Part shown: positions 28,902 to 37,620 of the stretch, piece after piece
Numbering within the stretch: the stretch's first letter is position 1
Layout of the letters: each line of letters begins with the position of its first letter
Assembly (NCBI GenBank): GCA_030267215.1
Contig: JAJDJP010000005.1
Location: 1-64,000 of the forward strand
Source: Ruminococcaceae bacterium OttesenSCG-928-A16
GTDB lineage: Bacteria > Bacillota > Clostridia > Oscillospirales > Ruminococcaceae
Direction of reading: 5' to 3'
DNA: 64,000 nucleotides
Notes under the pieces: model-generated
Seen by the model: the letters and a program-made list of their open reading frames with translations, nothing else
What the model was told of the DNA's origin: nothing
Databases searched by the model: none
Translations under genes and position numbers: made by a program

Positions 28902-30257
28902 ATGAACCGCCCACAACTGGCAACAGAGCAATGGAATAACCGCGCGTTGCTGCGCTTAATTTGGCCGCTGATGATAGAGCAGCTTTTGGCCGTTACCCTT
29001 GGCATGGTAGATACCGTGATGGTAACCACCGTAGGGGAAGCCGCCGTTAGCGGCGTTTCACTTAGCGACTCGGTAAATGTGCTGTTAATTAACCTGTTTG
29101 CGGCGCTGGCAACCGGTGGTGCGGTGGTGGCAAGCCAATATTTAGGGCGTGGCAACCAAAAAAATGCGTCCGAAGCTGGGCGGCAACTGGTGTATAGCAT
29201 CACCATTCTTTCTTGCGTTGTAGGGGTGGTGGCCTTTGTGCTGCGTGGGCAGCTGTTATCGCTTATTTATGGAGATTTAGACCCCCTTGTGCGCCAAAAT
29301 GCCGAGGTATATTTGTGGATTTCGTCGTTAAGCTACCCTTTTATAGGCCTTTACAATGCAGGGGCCGCGTTGTTCCGCAGCATGGGCAACAGCCGGGTTA
29401 GCATGCTTACCTCGCTGCTGGTAAACCTTTTAAATATAGCGGGCAATAGCCTGCTTATTTACGGTTTTGGCTGGGGGGTGGCCGGCAGCGCTATTTCTAC
29501 CCTAGTTAGCCGTGCCATTGCCGCTATGCTGCTTCTTTGGCTGCTGGCAAAGGGCAAAAACCCCATTAGCCTGGCTGGTTTGCTGCGGGTAAGGTTAGAT
29601 TTTGGCATGATACGCAACATTTTAAAAATAGGGTTGCCCGGCGGGCTCGAAAACTCCATCTTCCAAATTGGCAAGCTGCTTACGGCGGGGGTGGTTTCGG
29701 CTTTTGGCACGGCGGCCATTGCGGGCAACGCCATTACGGGGGTTTTGGCAACGTTTGGCAACCTGCCGGGCGGGGCCATAAGCCTTGCCTTAATAACCGT
29801 GGTGGGGCAGTGCGTGGGCGCCGGGGATTATGAAGGCGCTAAAAAATACACCCGTAAATTAATGATAATTGCCTTTACCGGCATGGGTGTTTTAAACCTT
29901 GCCATTGCGGCAAGTGCCGGGGTTATTCTTCCGCTTTTCCGGCTTTCGGCCGAAGGCGCTGCCATTGCGTACCAATGCCTAATGTTTAACTGTTTTTCGG
30001 CTATTGTGTTTTGGCCGCAAAGTTTTTCGTTGCCAAATGCGCTGCGGGCCGCGGGCGACGCCAAATTTACCATGGCGGTTTCTATTTTTAGCATGTGGGT
30101 GTTTAGGGTTGGGCTAGCCTTTTTGTTTGCCTTTACCTTAAACTTGGGCGTGCTGGGTGTGTGGTTTGCCATGGTGGTAGACTGGGCCATTCGTGGTATC
30201 ATTTTCATCTGGCGGTGGAAAAGTGGCAGGTGGCAAAACAAAATGGTGTTGCAGTAA
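28902..30257 (+). CDS. MATE family efflux transporter
   Basis: 451 residues; GGGAGCC precedes the ATG. Twelve membrane segments in two homologous bundles are expected for a Na+- or H+-coupled multidrug exporter of the NorM/DinF/MepA group. Typical sequences include LIWPLMIEQLLAVTLGMVDT at the first helix, PFIGLYNAGAALFRSMGNSR (about 146-165) and the second-bundle start ILKIGLPGGLENSIFQIGK (about 245). The basic C-terminus is cytoplasmic. It is a single gene ending in a bidirectional terminator. The substrate is not deducible. Confidence 0.92.
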   Translation: MNRPQLATEQWNNRALLRLIWPLMIEQLLAVTLGMVDTVMVTTVGEAAVSGVSLSDSVNVLLINLFAALATGGAVVASQYLGRGNQKNASEAGRQLVYSITILSCVVGVVAFVLRGQLLSLIYGDLDPLVRQNAEVYLWISSLSYPFIGLYNAGAALFRSMGNSRVSMLTSLLVNLLNIAGNSLLIYGFGWGVAGSAISTLVSRAIAAMLLLWLLAKGKNPISLAGLLRVRLDFGMIRNILKIGLPGGLENSIFQIGKLLTAGVVSAFGTAAIAGNAITGVLATFGNLPGGAISLALITVVGQCVGAGDYEGAKKYTRKLMIIAFTGMGVLNLAIAASAGVILPLFRLSAEGAAIAYQCLMFNCFSAIVFWPQSFSLPNALRAAGDAKFTMAVSIFSMWVFRVGLAFLFAFTLNLGVLGVWFAMVVDWAIRGIIFIWRWKSGRWQNKMVLQ

Positions 30258-30271
30258 AATTGATACAACAA

Positions 30272-30312
30272 AATCCTCCCAGTTGGCGCATTCAGCACCG
30301 GCAGGGAGGATT
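30272..30312. terminator. bidirectional terminator after MATE gene
   Basis: AATCCTCCC / GGGAGGATT stem with a 23-nt loop, between convergent genes, with T-rich sequence on the plus side. Confidence 0.65.
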
Positions 30313-30325
30313 GTTATTTTCGCTA

Positions 30326-31042
30326 TTACTCCACTTCCATTCTTCGCATGGGAATTGGCAAATTCAGCGGCATCCCCATAAAAGTTTCTTCGTCCCAATA
30401 CTCACTTGCAACAGAAACGTTTGAAGTAGAAAGAATGGTAATAATCAATATATCCGAAGTTTCTGCATATTCCAGCTTAAATGTGTAGGTAAATAAAATG
30501 CTCTCGCTTTCTTCACTGCCACCTTCGCTACCGCTGTAAAAAACCTCTACCATAAAAATATCTGAAGCGTTGATTTGGTAGCTCCCTTGCCAAGATCCTC
30601 CCCCGGCTTCCCACATGGTACGAATTAAGCCTATGGTGTGGTCATAATCTCTATATGCAACCGGATAGGGAAAGTTGGGTGGTTCTGCAAAAGCGGCTGA
30701 ATAGTCTGATCCAAAATCAAAAACATAGCGGCTATCATCAAAATTCTCATAGCCTTTTACATATCCGGGCGAAAAAATCCACCGTCCTTTTATCTCGTCA
30801 AAATTTTCGGCGTTAATGGTGGTATAGGGGCCTTCGGGTATGCTGGTTTCTATTTGTTCTAAAATCCAGGTATCCGGGTTATAGATATCTTCAGAAGAGG
30901 CCGTCATTGAAGAGACATTTTCACTTGGGGCAACTATTTGTGTGGGAAAAGACGATGCCGGCGCCGGCTCTGTATTGCAGCCCGCCAGCAAAACGGCACC
31001 CATAACCAAAGAAGTGATTTGAAATAATATTTTTTTGCGCAT
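30326..31042 (-). CDS. lipoprotein, unknown function
   Basis: 238 residues; AAGGAG lies upstream of the ATG, overlapping the last codons of the preceding methyltransferase gene, so the pair is probably one operon. The signal MRKKILFQITSLVMGAVLLA ends in the lipobox LAGC (Cys22). A Ser/Pro-rich linker of about 40 residues precedes a beta-rich C-terminal domain, with GRWIFSPGYVKGYENFDD in its middle. It is not recognised as a named family; a surface-exposed binding or sensory role would be only a guess. Confidence 0.72.
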   Translation of the reverse strand: MRKKILFQITSLVMGAVLLAGCNTEPAPASSFPTQIVAPSENVSSMTASSEDIYNPDTWILEQIETSIPEGPYTTINAENFDEIKGRWIFSPGYVKGYENFDDSRYVFDFGSDYSAAFAEPPNFPYPVAYRDYDHTIGLIRTMWEAGGGSWQGSYQINASDIFMVEVFYSGSEGGSEESESILFTYTFKLEYAETSDILIITILSTSNVSVASEYWDEETFMGMPLNLPIPMRRMEVE

Positions 31043-31046
31043 GAAA

Positions 31047-32219
31047 TTATTCTCCTTCTATCACGTTCAGTTCGGCTTGCAACAACTCAAACAATATCGG
31101 CTCCAAACTAAACTCCTCCATCAAACTTTGCACCTCTTGCAGCACCTTGCGGCGGTGTGCCAGCGGCACATTGCTTTTTACGGCACGGATGAGAATATTT
31201 TTGGGGGTGTGCTCAAAGCCCACAAACTCTACCAATTGGGTTTTGTAGCCGCAAGCCTGCAACAGGTTGGCGCGTATGGCATCGGTCATCAGGGCGGCCA
31301 CCCGCTCTTTTACAATGCCGTAGCGGGTTAGGGCAGCAAAGCTGTCGCTTTGTATTTGGGCATTTAACTGGTGCTGGCAGCACGGCACCGAAAAAATATA
31401 CTTTGCCCCCCACTGCACTGCGTTAGCAAGGGCATAATCGGTGGCGGTGTCGCAGGCATGCAGCGAAATCACCATGTCAATTTTGCCCGCCGGGGTATAA
31501 CCGTTAATATCCCCCACTGCAAAATGCAGGTTATTGTACCCGTATTTTTGGGCGGTGGTATTGCATTTTTCCACCACGTCTTTTTTCAAATCAAGGCCGG
31601 TCATCTGCACCGGCAGGCCACGTATTTGGGTAAAATAGTAATACAAAACAAAAGTAAGGTAACTTTTGCCGCAGCCAAAATCCACAATATGCAGCGGGGC
31701 GGTGGGCGCTTCTTTCAGCGCATTGTCCACCAGCTCTACAAAACGGTTAATTTGGCGGTATTTGTCGTACATGGCCTTCACCACCCGGCCATCGGGGGTA
31801 AACACGCCCATATCTACCAAAGCGGGCACCACCGTGCCCTCGGGCAGCAGGTAGTTTTTGGTGCGGTTATGGCCCGTGGGCTGGTGGGCGGTTTTGTTTT
31901 TTTGTGGGGCGGCGGTGCGGTTTTGCAGCAAAGCTCCTTTTTTGGTTACCCTAAGGCCGTGCACCTCGGTTTGGGTAAACGCCTGTAGCTGAAAAAACTC
32001 CTGCTGCAACATCTGTGCCAAGGTGGTGGGCAATTCGCCCGCCGTTACATTGTGATGAAACACCTGGGTGGCGGTGTATTTTTGCAGCTGCCAACCACCT
32101 GCCAGCGGCACCAGCGCCGCCTTTTGGCAGGGGCTGTTTTTTTGCCGGGGCATATTTATTTGTATTTTATACGGATTTTTTTGGATTATTTGCTCAATGG
32201 TTTGCAACAATTGTTCCAT
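31047..32219 (-). CDS. class I SAM-dependent methyltransferase (Methyltransf_32-like)
   Basis: 390 residues; the chosen ATG (MEQLLQTIEQII) has AAAGGA 9 nt upstream, while the longer frame starts without a site. An N-terminal ~135-residue region of unknown fold precedes the Rossmann domain, with the SAM motif HIVDFGCGKSYLTFVLYYY (about 178) and GLDLKKDVVEKC. A cysteine pair in FSVPCCQHQLN follows. The family includes candidate RNA or protein methyltransferases (METTL25/RRNAD1-like); no target is proved for bacterial members. It is followed by a lipoprotein gene 4 nt downstream. Confidence 0.82.
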   Translation of the reverse strand: MEQLLQTIEQIIQKNPYKIQINMPRQKNSPCQKAALVPLAGGWQLQKYTATQVFHHNVTAGELPTTLAQMLQQEFFQLQAFTQTEVHGLRVTKKGALLQNRTAAPQKNKTAHQPTGHNRTKNYLLPEGTVVPALVDMGVFTPDGRVVKAMYDKYRQINRFVELVDNALKEAPTAPLHIVDFGCGKSYLTFVLYYYFTQIRGLPVQMTGLDLKKDVVEKCNTTAQKYGYNNLHFAVGDINGYTPAGKIDMVISLHACDTATDYALANAVQWGAKYIFSVPCCQHQLNAQIQSDSFAALTRYGIVKERVAALMTDAIRANLLQACGYKTQLVEFVGFEHTPKNILIRAVKSNVPLAHRRKVLQEVQSLMEEFSLEPILFELLQAELNVIEGE

Positions 32220-32423
32220 GCTATGCATTCCTTTACGCCGCAGCTTTGTTTTTTTGTTTATTGGCTTTGGGTGTTTTGCTGCGTGGGCAGCCTTTGGTAC
32301 ATTATACAATTTTTTAGGCAAAAAAGGTACCGCCTTACGCCACGTAACATAGCATAGAGCGATACCTAACTAATAACTAGGCCAGCAACGCAATGTGCTG
32401 GTTTGCTGGCCCTTACACACTTT

Positions 32424-32678
32424 TTACAATTCTTTGTTGTATTGTTTTACCAAAGCCTCTTTTTGCGGTTTGGTCATTTTTTTTAGCAAGGCTTCTTGCT
32501 GCATGGCCTGCTGTTTAGTGGGGTAGTTGCCCGCCCAGGCAAGGGCAACCGGCCCACGGCCCCGGGTGTATTTGGCGCCGGTACCGTTGTTGTGGGCCGC
32601 CAGCCGCTTGGTAAGGTCGTTGGTCCAGCCGGCGTATAGGCTGTTATCTTTGCAGCGCACCAAATAGGCCCAGTTCAC
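32424..32678 (-). CDS. GIY-YIG nuclease family protein (UPF0213/YazA-like)
   Basis: 84 residues. The GTG start overlaps the TGA of the MYG1 gene (GTGA) and has TAGAGG upstream; the longer frame only shadows MYG1. The domain reads AYLVRCKDNSLYAGWTNDL, where AYL and YAGW are the GIY and YIG equivalents, then RLAAHN with the catalytic Arg region and a Glu in QQEALLKK. Stand-alone GIY-YIG proteins of this size are common in Firmicutes (yazA in the yab region) and have unproven nucleic acid roles. Here the gene has moved next to MYG1 and is translationally coupled to it. Confidence 0.9.
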   Translation of the reverse strand: MNWAYLVRCKDNSLYAGWTNDLTKRLAAHNNGTGAKYTRGRGPVALAWAGNYPTKQQAMQQEALLKKMTKPQKEALVKQYNKEL

Positions 32679-33586
32679 GTTTGGGCCTCTACCATGGCGG
32701 CGTTTGCCGCCCGTTGGGCAGCTGCCTGCTGCCGGCGGCGGGCTAGCTCTTGCTGCGCTTGCATTGCCATTTGTTTGGCGCTGCTTAGGCTGCCGGCGGT
32801 AGCCATAAAGCCGCTGGCGTGGCAAAACTGTACGTCTTCAAGGCCGGTTATGCGGGCCAATTCCTCTTGCGGGCGGCCCCACCAGGCTTTGGGCAGTGGC
32901 ACCTTGTCTCCGGTTTTTCCGTTAAAATCTTTAGGGATGCACTGCAACGAGTAACCGCCCCGCATGGAGGGGAAAATGACAAACTCTGCGGCCGAGGGAA
33001 TAAGTACGGGTTTCCATGGCACATACCGCTCCAGTACCACAATGCCATCTTGCATGGTTTTTAGCTGGGCTTCCACGGCGGCTTTTCCACGCTCCACCGC
33101 CGCAAGGCTTTCTAGTTTGTGCGCCAGCATTTTTTGGGCTACGTCCAGCGCCTGTTCAAACGCCTCATCCTGGTCCTGGTCGCTATCCCAAGGGGGGTTA
33201 AAGGCGCCAATAATGCCGGCCAAAACGTTGCCACAGCCGGTGTTGTCGTCCAAATCCAGCGGCTGCACAAATTTTTCATCAAAGCGCAAAGCTTCTTCTT
33301 CGCTTAAAATGTAGCCACCATATTTGCGCCAAAGCAGGCCAAAGGCGGCATAAGGTACGCCGTTTTCGCGGCATTCGCGGTTTTTTTGGTGATGATCGAA
33401 GGGGCCATCCCCAATATCGTAGGCAATACCGCTAAAGCCCTTGGGTACGGTAAAACCCCTGTAAATACGGATATCCGGGCGCAGTATGCGCAAAAGTGCC
33501 GAAGAAAAAACATCATCGGCATGAAACCGCCCGCCATGTGTAAACCCAAGTGCCGGAATATTGGCTGGGTTGCCCATAAAATTCAT
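32675..33586 (-). CDS. MYG1 family protein (UPF0160)
   Basis: 303 residues; AGGAGG lies 8 nt before the ATG. MYG1 proteins are DHH-like phosphoesterases; the eukaryotic member is reported to be a 3'-5' RNA exonuclease. Signature residues are THGGRFHADDVF (metal-binding HADD at 22-25), YDIGDGPFDHHQ (DHH-like) and WDSDQDQDEAFEQA. The C-terminal part has FPSMRGGYSLQCIP and a Gln/Ala-rich helical end. It is followed by a GIY-YIG nuclease in overlapping frames, suggesting a shared RNA or DNA processing role. Confidence 0.9.
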   Translation of the reverse strand: MNFMGNPANIPALGFTHGGRFHADDVFSSALLRILRPDIRIYRGFTVPKGFSGIAYDIGDGPFDHHQKNRECRENGVPYAAFGLLWRKYGGYILSEEEALRFDEKFVQPLDLDDNTGCGNVLAGIIGAFNPPWDSDQDQDEAFEQALDVAQKMLAHKLESLAAVERGKAAVEAQLKTMQDGIVVLERYVPWKPVLIPSAAEFVIFPSMRGGYSLQCIPKDFNGKTGDKVPLPKAWWGRPQEELARITGLEDVQFCHASGFMATAGSLSSAKQMAMQAQQELARRRQQAAAQRAANAAMVEAQT

Positions 33587-34024
33587 TTAAACGCCTCCTA
33601 TATACCTTTTTAGTATACGCTTTTTTCCACTGTGTCGTCAAACCCGGGGGCTTATGTAACCGCATTTGTTGTTTTTGGGCAAACTTGCCATATTTTTGGT
33701 TTAAAATTTTCTTAAATTTTATTTGGCAACCCCTTGCAATTTACGGCTTGTATAATATGCGTGCCCGGCTCATTGTTGAAAACTCTGTTGAAAGTGTTAA
33801 AAAGTGGCGGTGGGTTCGCATTCTTGTTTTTTCTGTGTTATTTTTTGGCGGCAAGCGGGTTTAACTTTTTGTTGAACTTGCCTGCGGCCTCTGCTACAAT
33901 AAAGGGTATTAACCCCGGGGCTGCGTGCCCGGTGTGTTTTGCGTGGCAAACCGCGCGCTTAACCCCCTTGCCAGCCCGCTTTGCCGGGCGCTAAAGCAAA
34001 CCAATTTACGGGAGGGTACTTTAC
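33587..34024. other. intergenic region with tandem DnaA-box-like sites
   Basis: 438 nt without a convincing gene. It contains TATAAT (33750-33755), then TGTTGAAAA (33774), TGTTGAAAG (33786) and TGTTAAAAA (33795) in series, which are the reverse complement of the TTTTCAACA sites in the origin. A further TGTTGAACT lies at 33870. GCCAGCCCGCTTTGCCGGGC-type GC-rich sequence and GGGAGG precede the rhomboid-like gene. An open frame at 33734-33994 begins with TTG and has no domain. Confidence 0.55.
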
Positions 34025-34699
34025 ATGAAATGGCTTTATAAGCTGGACTATAAATACGGGCGGCATTATATCCGCAATTTAATGCGCATTATTGTGGTTG
34101 GCATGGCAATGGTGTATATTGCGGGTTATGTTATGCCAGAATACAACCTGGCAAGCTATCTTTCGCTTAACCGTTCGGCCATTCTGTCGGGCCAGGTTTG
34201 GCGGCTTATCACCTTTATTTTTGTGCCCGAACAAACCAGCCCTATCTGGATTTTTATTTCGCTTTATTTTTATTATTTTATTGGCACTTCGTTAGAAAGT
34301 GTTTGGGGCGGCTTCCGTTTTAACCTGTATTATCTGGCGGGCATTCTGGGCTCTATTTTGGCCTGCTTTATTTCGCCCGCCGGCTATGCCGATAACACCT
34401 ACCTAAACCTTTCGTTATTTTTGGCCTATGCCACCCTTGCGCCCGACGCTACCTTCCAGCTATTCTTCCTTATCTCGGTAAAGGCCAAGTGGCTGGCCAT
34501 TTTTTATGTGGTATTTGCCGGGTTAACCATTGCGGTGTCGTTCCGCTCGGGGCTGTTCTTCGGGCTTTCGGCTTTGGTAACCTTTGGTTTTAGCCTGCTT
34601 GGTTACCTGCTGTTTTTTGGCCCCACCCTGCTTGGCATTATCAAAGAGCAAATTCGCATTGCAAAAAACCGCCGCAACTGGCGTAATAATAGCAGATAA
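34025..34699 (+). CDS. rhomboid-fold membrane protein, probably proteolytically inactive
   Basis: 224 residues; GGGAGG precedes the ATG. Six hydrophobic segments are visible, with the rhomboid-like features SLNRSAILSGQVWRLITFIF (L1-loop W-R motif) and YYFIGTSLESVWGGFRFNLYY. The catalytic GxSG serine motif and the partner His are not present, so it is closer to derlin-like or pseudoprotease members that are widespread in Clostridia. The stop codon is 1 nt from the start of the next gene, so the two are coupled. The role is unknown. Confidence 0.75.
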   Translation: MKWLYKLDYKYGRHYIRNLMRIIVVGMAMVYIAGYVMPEYNLASYLSLNRSAILSGQVWRLITFIFVPEQTSPIWIFISLYFYYFIGTSLESVWGGFRFNLYYLAGILGSILACFISPAGYADNTYLNLSLFLAYATLAPDATFQLFFLISVKAKWLAIFYVVFAGLTIAVSFRSGLFFGLSALVTFGFSLLGYLLFFGPTLLGIIKEQIRIAKNRRNWRNNSR

Positions 34700-34700
34700 T

Positions 34701-35999
34701 ATGAAACAACAAACCCCTTTTTGGAACCGTATGCAGGCCCTTGTTAAAAACGAGGCCCGCTTTCATGTGCCCGGGCACAAGGGCAACCCGGCGGCTATTC
34801 CCCCTTTTGGGGGAATTTTGCGTTATGACATGACCGAGGTGGAGGGGGCCGACGATTTAAGCCACCCCACCGATACCCTTGCCCAAAGCCAGCAAAACAT
34901 GGCGCGCCTATATGGCAGCGGCGCTACCCTGTATAGCGCCAGCGGCAGCACCAGCTGCATACAAGCCATGCTAACCCTGTTTGTTAAGCCAGAAGAAACC
35001 GTGGTAATGGCACGGGGGTGCCACGTTGCCGCCATACGGGCACTGGGGTTTATTGGTGCTGTGCCCCATTGGGTGTACCCGGCCGCCCCCCTGCCCACCG
35101 CCGCCGAAATAGAGGCGGCACTGGCCCAAAGCCACGCCAAAGCGGTGTACCTTACCAGCCCCGATTACGAAGGAAATATAGCCGATATAGCCGCTATTGC
35201 CGCCGTATGCCATGGCGCTGGTGCGGTGCTGCTGGTAGATAACGCCCACGGCGCCCATTTAAAGTTTTTGCGGCCAGATATTCACCCCATTACGCTGGGG
35301 GCAGATGCCACGGCGGACTCGGCCCATAAAACGCTGCCCTGCCTTACCCCTGCCGCTATGTTGCACCTAAAAAATGGGCAGCTGGCAGCGGCGGGGCGTG
35401 CTGCGCTAAACCTGTACAGCAGCACCAGCCCCAGCTACCTTGTGCTGCAAAGCCTAGATATAGCTGCCGGCATGCTGGCTACCCAGCCCCCCAACTTTAT
35501 GCAAACGGCCGCCCAACTGGCGGCGGCTATAGCGGCAGTGCCCCACCTTGTGCAGCTTGGTGCAGACCCCCTAAAGCTTTGCCTAACCCCCTGGCGGGGT
35601 GGCTGGCAAACCAGCACGGTTACCGCCGCGCTGCAAACGGCCGGTATTTTGCCCGAGCTTGCCGACGAGCGCCGCATTGTACTTATGGCCTCGCCCTATA
35701 ACCAGCCAGAGGATTTTGCGCTGCTGGCCAAGGTTTTGGCGCCGTTTACGCCCCGGCCGCCCCTGCCCCTGCCCGCCCTGCCGGTTATTCGGCCCAAGGC
35801 GGTTTGCAGCATACGCAGCGCCATGTTTGCCCCGGCCAAAACCGTGCCGGTGCAAACGGCGCCAGGCCAGGTAATGGCGGGGCTTTTTGCCCCCTGCCCC
35901 CCCGGGGTGCCACTGGTAATGCCGGGCGAAGAGCTGTGCCAAGAGGCCGCTAAACTGCTGGCTGCCGGTGGTATTTTAACAGTGGATGTGTTAAAATGA
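34701..35999 (+). CDS. yaaO: Orn/Lys/Arg decarboxylase-family PLP protein (YaaO-like)
   Basis: 432 residues, beginning MKQQTPFWNRMQALVKNEA one base after the upstream stop. The motif ARFHVPGHKGN (about 20-30) defines the major domain of the group I decarboxylase fold, and the PLP lysine lies in ADSAHKTLPCLTP (about 210). B. subtilis YaaO has the same position next to tmk-darA-holB. Lysine or arginine decarboxylation is the family reaction; the exact substrate is not visible. At 432 residues it lacks the long wing and C-terminal domains of the ~700-residue enzymes. Confidence 0.88.
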   Translation: MKQQTPFWNRMQALVKNEARFHVPGHKGNPAAIPPFGGILRYDMTEVEGADDLSHPTDTLAQSQQNMARLYGSGATLYSASGSTSCIQAMLTLFVKPEETVVMARGCHVAAIRALGFIGAVPHWVYPAAPLPTAAEIEAALAQSHAKAVYLTSPDYEGNIADIAAIAAVCHGAGAVLLVDNAHGAHLKFLRPDIHPITLGADATADSAHKTLPCLTPAAMLHLKNGQLAAAGRAALNLYSSTSPSYLVLQSLDIAAGMLATQPPNFMQTAAQLAAAIAAVPHLVQLGADPLKLCLTPWRGGWQTSTVTAALQTAGILPELADERRIVLMASPYNQPEDFALLAKVLAPFTPRPPLPLPALPVIRPKAVCSIRSAMFAPAKTVPVQTAPGQVMAGLFAPCPPGVPLVMPGEELCQEAAKLLAAGGILTVDVLK

Positions 36000-36058
36000 A
36001 GATGAAAAACCGATTTATTTTTTTAATGAACCCTTCCTGCCACAAGCAGCAGGGTATC

Positions 36059-36121
36059 GACGGGCAAGACCATGGAAGCGCCCCAAGAGGCGGGGCGTTG
36101 GGCCCACTTAGTGGAAATAAA
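36059..36121 (+). promoter_or_regulatory. leader element copy B
   Basis: Begins GACGGGCAAG, then AAGCGCCCCAAGAGGCGGGG, then GGGCCCACTTAGTGGAAAT, about 70 nt upstream of darA. CCACTTAGTGG is a small hairpin. It is close to copies A (12808) and C (60445). Confidence 0.5.
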
Positions 36122-36193
36122 CGGTTGGATACACAGCGGATACTGTTCTGTTTTGGGTTTTGAATTTTTAATGATATAAGGAGAGTGCTGTTG

Positions 36194-36517
36194 ATGAAAC
36201 TGATTACTGCGATTGTAAACAAAGAGGACAGCAAAACCGTGAATGCCGAGCTGATACAAGCGGGCTTTACTGTAACAAGGTTAGCCACCACCGGCGGCTT
36301 TTTAATGGCCGGCAACGTAACCATGCTAGTTGGTACCGAGGATGAAAAGGTGGACGAATGCATCAGCATTATTTCTAAATTTTCGCGCCAACGCACCGAG
36401 GTTGTGCCCAGCACCGCCAGCTATGGCGTGGGGGTAACCACGGCGTTTCCGCTAGAGGTAACCGTGGGCGGCGCTACCATTTTTGTTACCAACGTAGAGC
36501 GGTTTGAAAAGGTTTAA
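36194..36517 (+). CDS. darA: cyclic-di-AMP receptor DarA (PII-like, YaaQ)
   Basis: 107 residues (family about 109), started at the ATG with AAGGAG 10 nt upstream. The sequence MKLITAIVNKEDSKTVNAEL, with TKxxTTGGFL-type loops (RLATTGGFLMAGNVTMLVGT), matches the PII-like trimer that binds c-di-AMP, the second messenger for osmotic and potassium control. The downstream target is unknown even in model species. Its TAA shares one base with the holB ATG, so the two are co-translated. The leader carries element B. Confidence 0.92.
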   Translation: MKLITAIVNKEDSKTVNAELIQAGFTVTRLATTGGFLMAGNVTMLVGTEDEKVDECISIISKFSRQRTEVVPSTASYGVGVTTAFPLEVTVGGATIFVTNVERFEKV

Positions 36518-37455
36518 TGCAATTAGATAATGTACTGGGAAATGAGCAGACCAAAGCCGCTTTAAAAGCAGCGCTGGCGGCTGGTAAACTGCCCCACGCT
36601 ATTTTGCTTACCGCGCCCGCTGGTTGTGGGCGCGGGTTTGTTGCGCGCCTGCTTGCGGCCGATTATTTATACCCCCATGGTGGCCCGGCCGCCCAGGCAG
36701 TGGTAAACAACCAAAGCCCCGAGCTGCTAACGGTGCAGGGGGAAGGAAAAAGCGGCCAAATTCCGGTAGATTCTATCCGTGCGGTGCGGCAAGAAATTTT
36801 CCATTCTTCGTTTTCGGCAGGCGGGCGGGTGGTGTGGATACAAGACGCCCACAAAATGGCGGCCCCTGCCGCCAATGCCTTGCTAAAAGTGCTGGAAGAA
36901 CCCCCCGCCGGTGCGCTGTTTATTCTTACCACCGGCGATGCGGCCTCGATGCCGCAAACCATTGTAAGCCGGTGTGTAATATATCCGCTGGCACCGGCCC
37001 CGCTTGCCGCTTGCCAGCAAACGCTGCAAGCTGCCCTGCCGCCAGAATATGAGCCGCACCTGCCCCATTTGTTAAGTGTTTTATACGGGGGGCGCATTGG
37101 GCTTGGCTTGCGGGTGCTGCAAAACCAAGCCCGGTATGCTACCCTGCAAAGCGCCTTAGAAGCGGCCAAAGCCGCCGGCGAGCGAGACCGATATACCATG
37201 CTGCGGGTTTTTTGTGGTTACGAAGGCCGGGCCGATGGAGACCGTGACCGGCGGGAAGACCTGCTGGCCGACATGACCGATATTTTTGAAAGCAGCCTGC
37301 GTGGTGGGGCGGCCCCCGGCTTGCCGGCCCTTGCCCCAGCGGTGGCCGCAAAGCTGTTGCCGCCTGTGTTGCAGGCCCGGCTGGCACTGCGTGGCAATGC
37401 TGCCCCCAAAATTACCTTTGCGGCATTAACCGCCCGGCTGGCGAATAGTTGCTAG
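36517..37455 (+). CDS. holB: DNA polymerase III subunit delta'
   Basis: 312 residues. The clamp-loader subunit starts LDNVLGNEQTKAALKAALAA and keeps LPHAILLTAPAGCGRGF at the P-loop position. That loop lacks the GK(T/S) of a working Walker A, as is common for delta'. The sensor region reads NALLKVLEEPPAGALFILTT and the SRC-type motif is TIVSRCVIYPL. The Cys4 zinc site found in many homologues is not apparent (YLYPHGGPAAQAVV). It directly follows darA; tmk, yaaR and yabA of the B. subtilis order are missing here. Confidence 0.92.
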   Translation: MQLDNVLGNEQTKAALKAALAAGKLPHAILLTAPAGCGRGFVARLLAADYLYPHGGPAAQAVVNNQSPELLTVQGEGKSGQIPVDSIRAVRQEIFHSSFSAGGRVVWIQDAHKMAAPAANALLKVLEEPPAGALFILTTGDAASMPQTIVSRCVIYPLAPAPLAACQQTLQAALPPEYEPHLPHLLSVLYGGRIGLGLRVLQNQARYATLQSALEAAKAAGERDRYTMLRVFCGYEGRADGDRDRREDLLADMTDIFESSLRGGAAPGLPALAPAVAAKLLPPVLQARLALRGNAAPKITFAALTARLANSC

Positions 37456-37545
37456 TTGTTAGTTAAGGGCCAAGAACCAAGAACTAGTGACTAAAGACTA
37501 AAGGCCCTGTATTTACTTTTTTTGTTGTTTTGTGGTTTAATAAAG

Positions 37546-37569
37546 AAGGGCTTTGAAAAGCCTTTTTTT
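37546..37569 (+). terminator. terminator after holB
   Basis: AAGGGCTTT / AAAGCCTTTTTTT with a 2-nt centre. It separates the darA-holB unit from ricT. Confidence 0.7.
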
Positions 37570-37620
37570 ACACACCTTATTAATAGATAGATACGTTTGG
37601 CGTATCGTTAGGAAATTATT

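Noticed and set aside
33734..33994. 86-codon frame with a hydrophobic stretch before the rhomboid-like gene
   Set aside because: TTG start without a ribosome binding site, covers promoter and box-like sites, C-terminal half looks random.
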